Of a DNA stretch of 64,000 bases, positions 43,107-51,027 are shown one piece after another (the stretch's first letter is position 1; each line of letters begins with the position of its first letter). The DNA is from JAHEJA01 sp965657215 (GTDB taxonomy: Bacteria > Pseudomonadota > Alphaproteobacteria > Rhodobacterales > Rhodobacteraceae): NCBI GenBank assembly GCA_965657215.1, contig CBFHNR010000001.1, positions 141,771 to 205,770 of the forward strand. The letters run 5' to 3'. Made by a program: the position numbers and the translations under genes. Under the pieces are notes generated by a model. The model was not told where the DNA came from. It saw nothing but the letters and a program-made list of their open reading frames with translations, and searched no databases.

Positions 43107-43123
43107 CCTGAGGATCACTCAGG
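43107..43123. promoter_or_regulatory. Inverted repeat in the BCCT transporter leader
   Basis: Perfect palindrome CCTGAG-GATCA-CTCAGG, ending 19 bases before the BCCT start and just ahead of its GGGAGGA Shine-Dalgarno. It could be a repressor operator or a leader hairpin controlling translation. Confidence 0.45.
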
Positions 43124-43142
43124 TGTCTTAAGGGAGGACATT

Positions 43143-44966
43143 ATGTCAATAAAAAAGCCATTTACTGATCTCGAGATCAGAACGGCTGATCGTGGGTTTT
43201 ATGAAGGCAATAGCGTTTCCATTGCATTGCTGAGTAAAGGGATCATGGTCGCATTGGTTTTGTGGGCGCTTGTATGGCCTGCAAACGCTAACGGCGTGTT
43301 GGGGAGTCTGAACTGGCGCTTGTTAGAAGATTTCAACCAGTTCTATATCATTATCGTAGGCCTATTTGCCTTTTTCCTTTTCGTCATAGCGAGAATTCCA
43401 AGCACGGGACGTCGTGTGATGGGGCGCGAAGGAGAGGCCAAAGAGTTTTCGAATTTTTCATGGTTCTCTATGATGTTCGGTGCCGGTCTTGGCGTCGGAT
43501 TGATGGTCTTTGCCACCGCAGAGCCACTGGGCCTTTGGGGATCAAACCCAGTTGTTTTGTCTGGTGACGTTGCCGCAAACACAGAGGCATCCTTGCAATC
43601 GGGATATCGCTATACATTCTTGCACTATGGGTTTCATGCCTGGGCTATCTATGTTGTGACAGGTCTATCACTAGCATATTATGCATACACACGCGACATG
43701 CCTTTGACGATCCGCACAGCGCTGACACCTCTATTTGGTCGCCTCATGAATGGCATCTTGGGGGATATCGTTGATGTTTTGGGCGTTGTGGCCACAATCC
43801 TTGGTGTTTCAGTAACGATTGGATTTGGCGTATCGCAGTTCATTGACGGTCTTTACGCAATCACTGGCATGGATTGGATGATGAACCTTACAGGGGATGC
43901 GCCAGTGCCAAGCACAGTTGGTCTATTGGTCGGTTTGGTTGTCATTATGGGCTTGTCAATTATTTCGGCGGTGTCAGGTGTTGGCAAAGGGGTTAAATAC
44001 CTGTCCAATTTGAACTTGGTGTTGTCTGTCATCTTGCTTTTGACATTCGTGATCTTTGGATCGTTCCTATTTGCGATGACGACCTATGCGACAGCCTTTG
44101 TTGATTATATGTTCCACTTCATCTCTCTCAGCTTTGGGGCCTTTGGTCCACAAGACGCGGCGGATTTTGCAGCGGCTCTTCCTGCGGAAGCAGCACCTTA
44201 TGCGGATGCACTCCGTGGTGGGGCAACCAATGCATGGGGATCGTTTGACAGCTTTAAGGCTGGCCTAGAGGGGGATGCGGCTGCACTCTCCGATGACGTT
44301 CTAGCCTCAGTTTATTCTGCAGGTGAGCAGGGGCGTCAGTTTGGATGGCAAGCGGGTTGGACCACGTTCTATTGGGCTTGGTGGATTGCCTTTTCACCAT
44401 TTGTTGGGTTGTTCTTGGCCCGCATTTCTCGTGGTCGGTCTGTGCGTGAATTTATTGTTGGCTGCGTATTTGTTCCAGCAATGGTTTGCTTTGCTTGGAT
44501 GACGATCCTCGGTGGGACCGCGATTGATCTTGAACTGTCTGGTGCGGCTGATGGAGCAATCATTGGTGCGTCAAACACTGCTAAATTGTTTGTCACACTC
44601 GAAGCAATGCTTAGCAGCCCTGCAGTTCTCGGGGCAATTACAGTGATGTGTGTTGTCTTGATCATGACGTTCTTGGTGACATCTGCGGACTCAGGTATTT
44701 TGGTTATGAATACAATCATGTCTGCAGGATCCGAAGAAACAACCGTCAAGCACCGCATTGTTTGGGGTGTCATTCTGACGCTTGTGATTGGGACACTATT
44801 GATTGCAGGAACCAGTGGCGATGCAGATCCAATGGAAGCACTGCGCAGTGCTATGATCATCGGAGCGTTGCCGTTCACAATGGTCATGGGGTTGATGTGT
44901 GTGGCCTTGGCCAAAGCACTATACCGTGATGGGTTGCGCGCCAAACATGGTGTCTCTGACAGTTAA
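43143..44966 (+). CDS. BCCT-family betaine/carnitine/choline transporter
   Basis: Secondary transporter for quaternary ammonium or sulfonium osmolytes, 607 residues with 12 membrane helices. The family signature is GWTTFYWAWWIAFSPFVG with LARISRGRSVREFIVG near residue 410-440. The aromatic substrate box region and the glycine-rich helix MMFGAGLGVGLMVFATAEP near residue 110 are present. A loop of about 50 residues (around 340-390) is Ala/Asp-rich. The substrate could be glycine betaine, choline or DMSP, all common for marine Rhodobacterales. It is a single gene with a strong Shine-Dalgarno and its own terminator. Confidence 0.95.
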   Translation: MSIKKPFTDLEIRTADRGFYEGNSVSIALLSKGIMVALVLWALVWPANANGVLGSLNWRLLEDFNQFYIIIVGLFAFFLFVIARIPSTGRRVMGREGEAKEFSNFSWFSMMFGAGLGVGLMVFATAEPLGLWGSNPVVLSGDVAANTEASLQSGYRYTFLHYGFHAWAIYVVTGLSLAYYAYTRDMPLTIRTALTPLFGRLMNGILGDIVDVLGVVATILGVSVTIGFGVSQFIDGLYAITGMDWMMNLTGDAPVPSTVGLLVGLVVIMGLSIISAVSGVGKGVKYLSNLNLVLSVILLLTFVIFGSFLFAMTTYATAFVDYMFHFISLSFGAFGPQDAADFAAALPAEAAPYADALRGGATNAWGSFDSFKAGLEGDAAALSDDVLASVYSAGEQGRQFGWQAGWTTFYWAWWIAFSPFVGLFLARISRGRSVREFIVGCVFVPAMVCFAWMTILGGTAIDLELSGAADGAIIGASNTAKLFVTLEAMLSSPAVLGAITVMCVVLIMTFLVTSADSGILVMNTIMSAGSEETTVKHRIVWGVILTLVIGTLLIAGTSGDADPMEALRSAMIIGALPFTMVMGLMCVALAKALYRDGLRAKHGVSDS

Positions 44967-44990
44967 AGCCATTGTTCATTAAATAATGGG

Positions 44991-45019
44991 CCCTCCAAGG
45001 AAACTTGGGGGGTCTTTAT
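44991..45019 (+). terminator. Terminator between the BCCT gene and the TetR gene
   Basis: CCCTCCAAG (44991-44999), GAAA loop, CTTGGGGGG (45004-45012), then TCTTTATAT. It serves the BCCT gene; its tail overlaps the 3' end of the convergent TetR gene. Confidence 0.8.
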
Positions 45020-45633
45020 ATATCGCTGTCTATCAATCCCATTCCGCGCAGATAGACACCGATTGCGCTTTCTAACAGGTCCTCTGGATCAAAGGGGCTT
45101 TGGATACCTGGTGAATTGCGCGCGAAAAGTTCAACAACCCCATGCGACATCGCCCAGATATGGGCGGAAAACATGCTGGCGGGGGGGCGACGGTCCTCTG
45201 GAATATGCTCGCACAGCTCATGTGCTGCGGTTTCCAAGACGCCGCGGGCTTTTTGCGATATTGCGGCCAATTCAGGCGTGCGATTGACGGAAATACCACT
45301 TTCAAACATTGAAATATAGTGACCGGGGTATTTGCGCGCAAATGCGAGATAAGCCCGTCCTGTCGCTTCAAACGCTTTGAGAGCGGAGGGCTGACCGCTT
45401 TCGTAAGCATGCTGCATCAGATCGGCAAAGATGACATAGCCTTGTCGCGCGGCTTCTGCGATTAAATCTTCGCGTCCTGCGAAATGACGATAGACGGCGG
45501 CTGGCGTCACACCTGCGCGTTTTGCCGCCTCAGAGAGGGTAAATCCTGTTGGACCTTTTTCGGTGATCAAAATGAGCGCGGCCTGAACCAGTGCTTCTTT
45601 GAGATTGCCATGATGATAGCCGCGTTTAGGCAT
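45016..45633 (-). CDS. TetR/AcrR-family transcription regulator
   Basis: One-component repressor of 205 residues. The N-terminal helix-turn-helix covers ALILITEKGPTGFTLSEAAK to AGVTPAAVYRHFAGREDLIA (about residues 18-60), followed by an all-helical ligand domain of the TetR_C type. The start at 45633 (MPKRGYHHGNLKEALV) matches the usual N-terminus; the open frame extends 76 codons into the PPK2 gene. It is the last gene of an overlapping operon after metA, a hydrolase and PPK2. The target and ligand are unknown. Confidence 0.92.
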   Translation of the reverse strand: MPKRGYHHGNLKEALVQAALILITEKGPTGFTLSEAAKRAGVTPAAVYRHFAGREDLIAEAARQGYVIFADLMQHAYESGQPSALKAFEATGRAYLAFARKYPGHYISMFESGISVNRTPELAAISQKARGVLETAAHELCEHIPEDRRPPASMFSAHIWAMSHGVVELFARNSPGIQSPFDPEDLLESAIGVYLRGMGLIDSDI

Positions 45634-46492
45634 GCTGATCCTTTGCTGGAGAGCATATGGCGTCATCATTGGGGCCGATAACCTCCATGTCGCGACCATC
45701 ATATGCAAACTGTCGCAAAATGTGACGCATGACGGCGAGGCGTGCTCGTTTTTTGTCATCACTGCGCACAATCGTCCAAGGGGCGGCGCTGTGATCACTT
45801 TTTTCAAGGGTTTCTGAAATCGCGGCTGAATATTCAGTCCACTTTTGCAACCCTTTGACATCGATTGAGGACAACTTCCATTGTTTCAAAGGATCGCTTT
45901 CGCGGTCCAAAAAACGGCGGAGCTGTTCGGCTTGTCCCACATCTAGCCAAATTTTGATGAGTGAGATCCCGTCTTCTTGGACCATGGTTTCAAAGGGGAT
46001 CACTTGATTGAAAAATCGGGCACGTTCTTCATCGGAGCAAAAGCCAAAGACTTTTTCAACGACACCGCGATTATACCAACTGCGATCAAAGAGCGTGATG
46101 CCTCCTTGGGTTGGCAAGTGTTTGATATATCTTTGAAAATACCATTCACCCTGTTCTTTTTCCGATGGTTTGGCCAAGGCTACGACGCGCGCACCACGGG
46201 GATTAAGGTGTTCGCGTACTCGCTTGATTGTGCCACCTTTTCCCGCGGCGTCACGTCCTTCGAACACAATGGCGATGCGTTGGCCGGTTTTGTTAACCCA
46301 CGATTGCAATTTCACCATTTCGATTTGCAGGGAATGATAGTCTTTTTCATACTTCTTATTAGAGAGGGATTTAGAGTAAGGGTAGCTTGGGTCCAAAATA
46401 TCCTTGCCCGAGGAGGACGCGATTGCGTCGCGAATATCTTGGGGGGCGTGTTGTTCATAAAATGTGCGAATTGCACCATCAAAGGGAAGCAT
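45626..46492 (-). CDS. ppk2: Polyphosphate kinase 2
   Basis: PPK2 uses polyphosphate to phosphorylate nucleoside diphosphates (or monophosphates, by subclass). The 288 residues hold the Walker A IVFEGRDAAGKGGTIKR near residue 75, the lid-adjacent GARVVALAKPSEKEQGEWYF, and Walker B TLFDRSWYNRGVVEKVFGF. The layout with one domain fits class I enzymes, which favour diphosphates. It overlaps the downstream TetR gene by 8 bases and the upstream hydrolase by 14 bases. Confidence 0.93.
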   Translation of the reverse strand: MLPFDGAIRTFYEQHAPQDIRDAIASSSGKDILDPSYPYSKSLSNKKYEKDYHSLQIEMVKLQSWVNKTGQRIAIVFEGRDAAGKGGTIKRVREHLNPRGARVVALAKPSEKEQGEWYFQRYIKHLPTQGGITLFDRSWYNRGVVEKVFGFCSDEERARFFNQVIPFETMVQEDGISLIKIWLDVGQAEQLRRFLDRESDPLKQWKLSSIDVKGLQKWTEYSAAISETLEKSDHSAAPWTIVRSDDKKRARLAVMRHILRQFAYDGRDMEVIGPNDDAICSPAKDQHA

Positions 46493-47447
46493 GGGTGTCC
46501 TCGCTGTCGTTGGGTGGAATGTTATCGAACATGCGGTCTATCGCAGCAATAACATCTTTGGGTGCGGCGTGATGCGGCATGTGCCCGATACCTTCCAAAG
46601 GTGTGAGCCGTGCCTGTGGGATTTGCTCTGCTAGCTTTTGTGCATGGATTTGAAACGGGACCGTGTCGTCATCTGTTCCATGTACAATATCGACTGGGAT
46701 TGAAATGTCACCGTAATGTGTCACTTGCGCGTCGATTTGATTGACAAGGGTTTTGCGTTGCAAAGCATTTGCGTGAATGGATTTAGGCCGAAGTAGCATA
46801 TCAACCCCGAAATTTGCGCGATACCCAAGTGGCACAGGATCAGGCGCAAAGACGGCCGCGATATTCTTGTGAATGTGCGGTTCTGGGGCAAAAGCCGCAA
46901 CAAATGTGGAGTAGGCTTTGCCGAGGATTGGAGCCGACGCCAATGTGTAAAAGAGCGTTAATCCCGTGCTCCATGTGTTGGAGACCGCAGACAAGGGTAT
47001 GAGCCCTGCGATATTTTGTGGCGCATGGATGGCCCACGCTAAACCAATTGCACCGCCAAAACTATGTCCCACAACAACTGGACGCGTGGCACCTAACATG
47101 AGAGCGGCATCGCGAAACAAGAGCGCTTGATCTTTGATATGATCGCCTTGTGTATCAAAAGCCTCCGTATAGCCATGTCCTGGCCTATCAAACAAGATGA
47201 CGCGGTAACGTGTTGATAATTCGTAAGTAATCGACATGGTCATGTCGCGCATATTCCCATTTGATCCATGGATCAGCACGAGGTCAGGACCTGTGCCCAA
47301 TACCAAGTACTGCACAGCTTTGCCATTCACGACGAGCCAATCACCAATTGGGGGCGTAGAAGACTGTGCGACCCTTACGCGACGATGCGCGAGCATCGTG
47401 GTCAGCAGCGCAAAGGCCGCTAGGATTATGAACAGTTTAAGTGCCAA
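46479..47447 (-). CDS. Alpha/beta hydrolase with N-terminal signal anchor
   Basis: Hydrolase of 322 residues starting with a hydrophobic segment (LKLFIILAAFALLTTMLAH), so probably membrane-tethered in the periplasm. The oxyanion HG is in LVLIHGSNGNMRD, the nucleophile in VVVGHSFGGAIGLAWA near residue 120, the Asp in VHGTDDDTVPF and the His in LEGIGHMPHHA. The FDRPGHGYTEAF strand is typical of the epoxide hydrolase/haloperoxidase group. The substrate is unknown. Both ends overlap neighbours (11 bases with metA, 14 with ppk2). Confidence 0.9.
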   Translation of the reverse strand: MALKLFIILAAFALLTTMLAHRRVRVAQSSTPPIGDWLVVNGKAVQYLVLGTGPDLVLIHGSNGNMRDMTMSITYELSTRYRVILFDRPGHGYTEAFDTQGDHIKDQALLFRDAALMLGATRPVVVGHSFGGAIGLAWAIHAPQNIAGLIPLSAVSNTWSTGLTLFYTLASAPILGKAYSTFVAAFAPEPHIHKNIAAVFAPDPVPLGYRANFGVDMLLRPKSIHANALQRKTLVNQIDAQVTHYGDISIPVDIVHGTDDDTVPFQIHAQKLAEQIPQARLTPLEGIGHMPHHAAPKDVIAAIDRMFDNIPPNDSEDTHASL

Positions 47448-48360
47448 TTTTATTCAGATCATAGGGGGTTGTTTGATAAATTTGATTAATCCAGTTCCCA
47501 TACAACAGGTGCCCGTGGCTTCGCCATCTGTTTTGAGGCGGTTGAGAGGGATCATTGTTCGGGTAGTAATTGATTGGAACATTGATCTCTGTGCCCTCTG
47601 ACACGTCGCGATCATATTCCTGTTTCAATGTGTCACTGTCATATTCAAAGTGGTTAAAGATAAACAGCGCTCGATGGTCTTTGTCCTCTATCAAACAGGG
47701 GCCAAAATCATCATTACCCAACAAAGTGGTTACGCTTGGGATCGCATCCACTTCGGCTTGTTTGATTTCGGTCCATCGGCTAACCGGAATAACGCAATCA
47801 TCTGAGAACCCACGCAAATAGGGAGAGGTGGGTACAAGGTTTTGATGACGGAAACATCCAAAGGCCTTGGCAGATAGGGGATGTTTCTTGATCCCATGAA
47901 AATGGTTGATCATGGCCATGCCCCCCCAGCAAACGCCAAAGGTAGAATGCACATGCGTTTGCGTCCATTCAAAGACCTCTTTAAGCTCTTGCCAATAGGT
48001 CACTTCATCAAAAGGAAGGTGCTCGATCGGTGCGCCAGTAATGAGGAGGCCATCAAATTTGTCGCCGCTTGCTTTGACCTCGTCAAAGGGGCGATAAAAG
48101 CTGGTCATATGTTCCGCAGCCGTATTGCGCGTTTGATGCTCACTCATCCGGATGAGGGACAACTCTATTTGCAAAGGGGTCGCGCCAATCAAACGGGCAA
48201 ATTGGTTTTCCGTTTGGATTTTCTTGGGCATCAAGTTCAGCAACCCAATACGCAGAGGCCGAATGTCTTGGCGGGATGCGTCATCATCTGCCATGACCAT
48301 AACACCTTCGCGCTTGAGAACGTCAAAGGCAGGGAGGTCGGCGGGAAGTTTGATGGGCAT
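47437..48360 (-). CDS. metA: Homoserine O-acyltransferase MetA (acetyl-CoA type predicted)
   Basis: First committed enzyme of methionine synthesis, activating homoserine with an acyl group. The 307 residues have the family's catalytic Cys in FGVCWGGMAMINHFHGI near residue 142 and the His-Glu pair in FIFNHFEYD. The position known to set acyl specificity is Glu here (ITGAPIEHLPFDEV) where E. coli has Gly, which predicts acetyl-CoA rather than succinyl-CoA. It leads the overlapping metA-hydrolase-ppk2-tetR operon. No SAM-II riboswitch fits the 45-base upstream gap. Confidence 0.94.
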   Translation of the reverse strand: MPIKLPADLPAFDVLKREGVMVMADDDASRQDIRPLRIGLLNLMPKKIQTENQFARLIGATPLQIELSLIRMSEHQTRNTAAEHMTSFYRPFDEVKASGDKFDGLLITGAPIEHLPFDEVTYWQELKEVFEWTQTHVHSTFGVCWGGMAMINHFHGIKKHPLSAKAFGCFRHQNLVPTSPYLRGFSDDCVIPVSRWTEIKQAEVDAIPSVTTLLGNDDFGPCLIEDKDHRALFIFNHFEYDSDTLKQEYDRDVSEGTEINVPINYYPNNDPSQPPQNRWRSHGHLLYGNWINQIYQTTPYDLNKIGT

Positions 48361-48399
48361 GAAACCAATCCTTATGTGTTGTCTTAGGTATAAATAGGT

Positions 48400-48420
48400 C
48401 TTGAGCTATCGACGCTCAAG
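48400..48420 (-). terminator. Hairpin at the ATPase-metA junction
   Basis: CTTGAGC (48400-48406) and GCTCAAG (48414-48420) form a perfect 7-bp stem spanning the ATPase stop codon. No T-run follows on the minus strand, so termination is doubtful. It may instead shape the short metA leader. Confidence 0.35.
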
Positions 48421-49263
48421 AGCAGAGGCGATTAAGGCATTGAAATCATCAACAGATTGAACCTTGGCAATTTCGTCAGCCTCAACTGTGACGCCCCAAT
48501 TTGACATAGCCGCGTAACAGGGTTGGCGATGCGCAAGAGCCTGAGCATATGTCCAACGCACAAATCTATCAGGGTCTACATCCTCTGGGCTTTGATTGTG
48601 AAGGCTCAGGTATTCCTGCCATTTTTCAGTCAAAAACTGTGGCTGATAATACATAGGCTTTGGCGCACGATCAAATCGGCGCGCGAGCTCGTCATTGTGG
48701 GCATCGCTGCCTTTGATCCAAACCAATAGGGTCTGTTCAGAGAGATGTGTTAGGACGGGATCATTTGGGTCATTGGGATCAACGACTTCGCAAATAGAGC
48801 CGCCACTGTCACAGACAAAATTCTGATAGCCATAGATGTCTTGAGACCGCTCGATAAAATGGCCCGTGTCAAGCAGTGCAGCTATTTCGGCGGTTCGGTG
48901 TTGATCCTGACGACGGCGGTAGGTGTCGATTGGAATGCCGCCTTTCTCTGAATTTCCAGGCTTGCCAAGATAAGTTGAGAGCGGAGCAAGGTTTTCAAAG
49001 GTAATATTAGACGCGATATATATGGAATCCGAAAGCAAGAGCTCGCGCAGGTAAGGCGTTTTCATGGCCTCTTTCTTAAAGCTATCGGCAATCAATTCGC
49101 CCATGTATCGTGTGCCAATGCGATAATCGATGGAGTAATGAAACCAGTTCCCAGAATTGCGCAAAAGGTTTGAGACATGGGTTTTTCCCAAACCTGACAT
49201 GCCAAACAATAAAACGCGCTTGTTAGCGGCGTTGGTCCAATCCTGAGCTGAGGTATAGATCAT
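48406..49263 (-). CDS. Conserved P-loop ATPase of unknown role
   Basis: Cytosolic P-loop protein of about 285 residues. Walker A is VLLFGMSGLGKTHVSNLL near the N-terminus (residues 17-34). Strongly conserved-looking blocks follow: WFHYSIDYRIGTRYMGELI, YIASNITFENLAPLSTYLG, FVCDSGGSICEVVDP and RFDRAPKPMYYQPQFL. I recall similar proteins annotated only as ATPase in other roseobacters; no function is known to me. The start is taken at 49263 with AGGA 8 bases upstream; ATG at 49272 is possible. It lies 60 bases after a DMT exporter and ahead of metA. Confidence 0.85.
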   Translation of the reverse strand: MIYTSAQDWTNAANKRVLLFGMSGLGKTHVSNLLRNSGNWFHYSIDYRIGTRYMGELIADSFKKEAMKTPYLRELLLSDSIYIASNITFENLAPLSTYLGKPGNSEKGGIPIDTYRRRQDQHRTAEIAALLDTGHFIERSQDIYGYQNFVCDSGGSICEVVDPNDPNDPVLTHLSEQTLLVWIKGSDAHNDELARRFDRAPKPMYYQPQFLTEKWQEYLSLHNQSPEDVDPDRFVRWTYAQALAHRQPCYAAMSNWGVTVEADEIAKVQSVDDFNALIASALERR

Positions 49264-49323
49264 GTTATTCATCCTATTTGATGCCTTGGTATCGAGTGCA
49301 TGCAAAGGGGTCAAATGGATTTC

Positions 49324-50196
49324 TTAGCTTTCGCGATGTCGGCTTTCGTACCAAAGGTTGGCGTGATTTCCTGAAACGATCAAAACGGCGCCGATAAACA
49401 CATAGATGTCTATGCCTTCGTTGAAGAGGATCATGCCGATAATTGCGATCACGGGGAGGCGGATAAAATCAATCGGGACAACGACTGTTGCAGGGGCCAA
49501 TGTCAGGGCTGTTGTCAAACAGAAATGCGCCAATAGGCCAGCGCCCCCAATGACAACCACCCATCCCAAAGAGGCGAAAGAGGGCAGCGCAATGTCCCCA
49601 TCGATGCCTGCACAGAGTAGTCCAAAGACAAACTGTATCGCCGTTAGGTAAAACAAAATGGTGACGGTTTTCTCTGTTTTCGTGAGATGCTTTGTAAAAA
49701 TAATCGAGCCCGCAAACCCAATGGCCGAAAGAGCCGCCGTCATAACACCAATTGACATCTCACCTGAAAAGGGGCGCGCCACAAACAAGATGCCCACAAA
49801 TCCCAAGAGACCCGCGAGAACGCGCAAACTCGTTAGGCGTTCGTTCAAAAACAAGGGGGATAGCAAGAGAACCCAAAGCGGTGATGTGAATTCGAGGGCA
49901 AAGACTTGGGCCAATGGGGCCGCTGTAATCGCGAAAAACCACAAGTTTTGACCAGAGAAATGAAAGGCATTGCGGATGAGGTGTGTGCCAAGTTTTTGTG
50001 TCGGGATAAGTGACCATTTTCCAGACAAGGATATAAACGTTACCATAATCGCAAACCCAACCACAGATCGGTAGGTCATGATTTCAAATGTATCTAATTC
50101 CCAGCTGATATAACGGCCCGCAATCGCCATCATGGAAAAAGAGGCGATTGCCCCAGACATATAAAGAGCAGCTGCCCAAATGTTGTTTGTCACCAT
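49324..50196 (-). CDS. DMT/EamA-family transporter
   Basis: Inner-membrane exporter of 290 residues with ten helices and two EamA repeats. The first ends FTSPLWVLLLSPLFLNERLT and the second TALTLAPATVVVPIDFIRLP with MILFNEGIDIYVF. Relatives include RhaT/RarD-like and S-adenosylmethionine-type carriers, but the substrate is not readable. It probably heads a transcript with the ATPase gene. Confidence 0.88.
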   Translation of the reverse strand: MVTNNIWAAALYMSGAIASFSMMAIAGRYISWELDTFEIMTYRSVVGFAIMVTFISLSGKWSLIPTQKLGTHLIRNAFHFSGQNLWFFAITAAPLAQVFALEFTSPLWVLLLSPLFLNERLTSLRVLAGLLGFVGILFVARPFSGEMSIGVMTAALSAIGFAGSIIFTKHLTKTEKTVTILFYLTAIQFVFGLLCAGIDGDIALPSFASLGWVVVIGGAGLLAHFCLTTALTLAPATVVVPIDFIRLPVIAIIGMILFNEGIDIYVFIGAVLIVSGNHANLWYESRHRES

Positions 50197-50312
50197 GATT
50201 TTTCCTGCTCTGTGGTCTGGAATTTCTTACTTTTGCAAACTTCATTTTGCTATAGTAAAGACATCATCGCAGCAATGTTTTTAGCGTATCAAGTTTATAT
50301 TGGTTTTGTATT

Positions 50313-50537
50313 ATGAATACTGGATTTTTTCCTGTCCTCGCGACATTAATTATTTCCTGTGGCTGCGATCTAGCAGTGCCAGTTGTTACCCAAAATAACT
50401 TTGTGCCTGTCAAGCAAACTGTTGCACGTCGCTCAATGTTAATCGTTTTTTCTCAAAAGTGCCCTGAAGAGATGTCAGGCTTCATGCTGATTAAAGTTGA
50501 ACGTCATGCGTCCAACAAATTATGCATTTACGGGTGA
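50313..50537 (+). CDS. Doubtful small ORF with lipoprotein-like N-terminus
   Basis: Frame of 74 codons with a short hydrophobic N-terminus ending in a possible lipobox (LIISCGC). No Shine-Dalgarno is visible and I recognise no family. It ends 10 bases into the opposite-strand small gene. It may be spurious; apart from it, the 331 bases 50197-50527 show nothing I can name. Confidence 0.25.
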   Translation: MNTGFFPVLATLIISCGCDLAVPVVTQNNFVPVKQTVARRSMLIVFSQKCPEEMSGFMLIKVERHASNKLCIYG

Positions 50538-50734
50538 TTGTCTGCCTTATTTGAGGTGTCTTGAGCGTCTAACATCCACTTGGCCAATCTGTGGCCCTTT
50601 TCTGTGACTCGCCCAGTTTGGTCGATCCAGCCCATTCGATTTGCATAGACTTCGGGGCGATATCCCCATGAGCCGGCCATGACCTGTGCATGATACAATA
50701 TCGCTTGTTTTGATGAGCTGCTGTAAAATGTCAT
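50528..50734 (-). CDS. Small conserved-looking protein of unknown function
   Basis: Protein of 68 residues with a good Shine-Dalgarno (AGGAGACGACC before the ATG). The middle, YHAQVMAGSWGYRPEVYANR and MGWIDQTGRVTEKGHRLAKW, has the look of a small winged or helical domain rich in aromatic residues. I do not recognise the family. It lies in a gene-poor stretch with no partner on its strand. Confidence 0.6.
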   Translation of the reverse strand: MTFYSSSSKQAILYHAQVMAGSWGYRPEVYANRMGWIDQTGRVTEKGHRLAKWMLDAQDTSNKADNHP

Positions 50735-50792
50735 TTGGTCGTCTCCTATAAATAGGGTGGCGTGGACTTAATGGGTTTTGATCAATGGTCTG

Positions 50793-50831
50793 CTACTCAA
50801 AGGGTCTGTGTTTGTGGCTACTACTGAGTAG
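50793..50831. repeat. Inverted repeat upstream of the small protein gene
   Basis: CTACTCA (50793-50799) and TGAGTAG (50825-50831) form perfect 7-bp arms separated by 25 bases. It lies about 60-100 bases upstream of the minus-strand small gene and could be an operator or an RNA stem. The rest of 50735-51027 shows no clear feature. Confidence 0.3.
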
Positions 50832-51027
50832 GGTGTCCGAAGCCGAACTTTAAATCTATGATACAAACGGATGTTTGTTTTGGTAATACGTATTGGTAAG
50901 TTTTGTAACTTTAGCTAGTTTTTGGCATTGTCTCCCGCAAATAGTGCAAAGAGATGAAGGTTATTTTTGATCAGCCTTGTTGTCAGACGAGAATGAGTAT
51001 TATCTAATGATCAACGGAGGCATGCTC

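Noticed and set aside
48361..48420. SAM-II riboswitch before metA
   Set aside because: The 45-base gap lacks the conserved SAM-II pseudoknot sequence. Only a simple 7-bp stem is present, and it overlaps the upstream gene.
50941..50966. Fifth copy of the dispersed element
   Set aside because: GCAAAGAGATGAAGG resembles only part of the core and the GAGTATTT half is absent.
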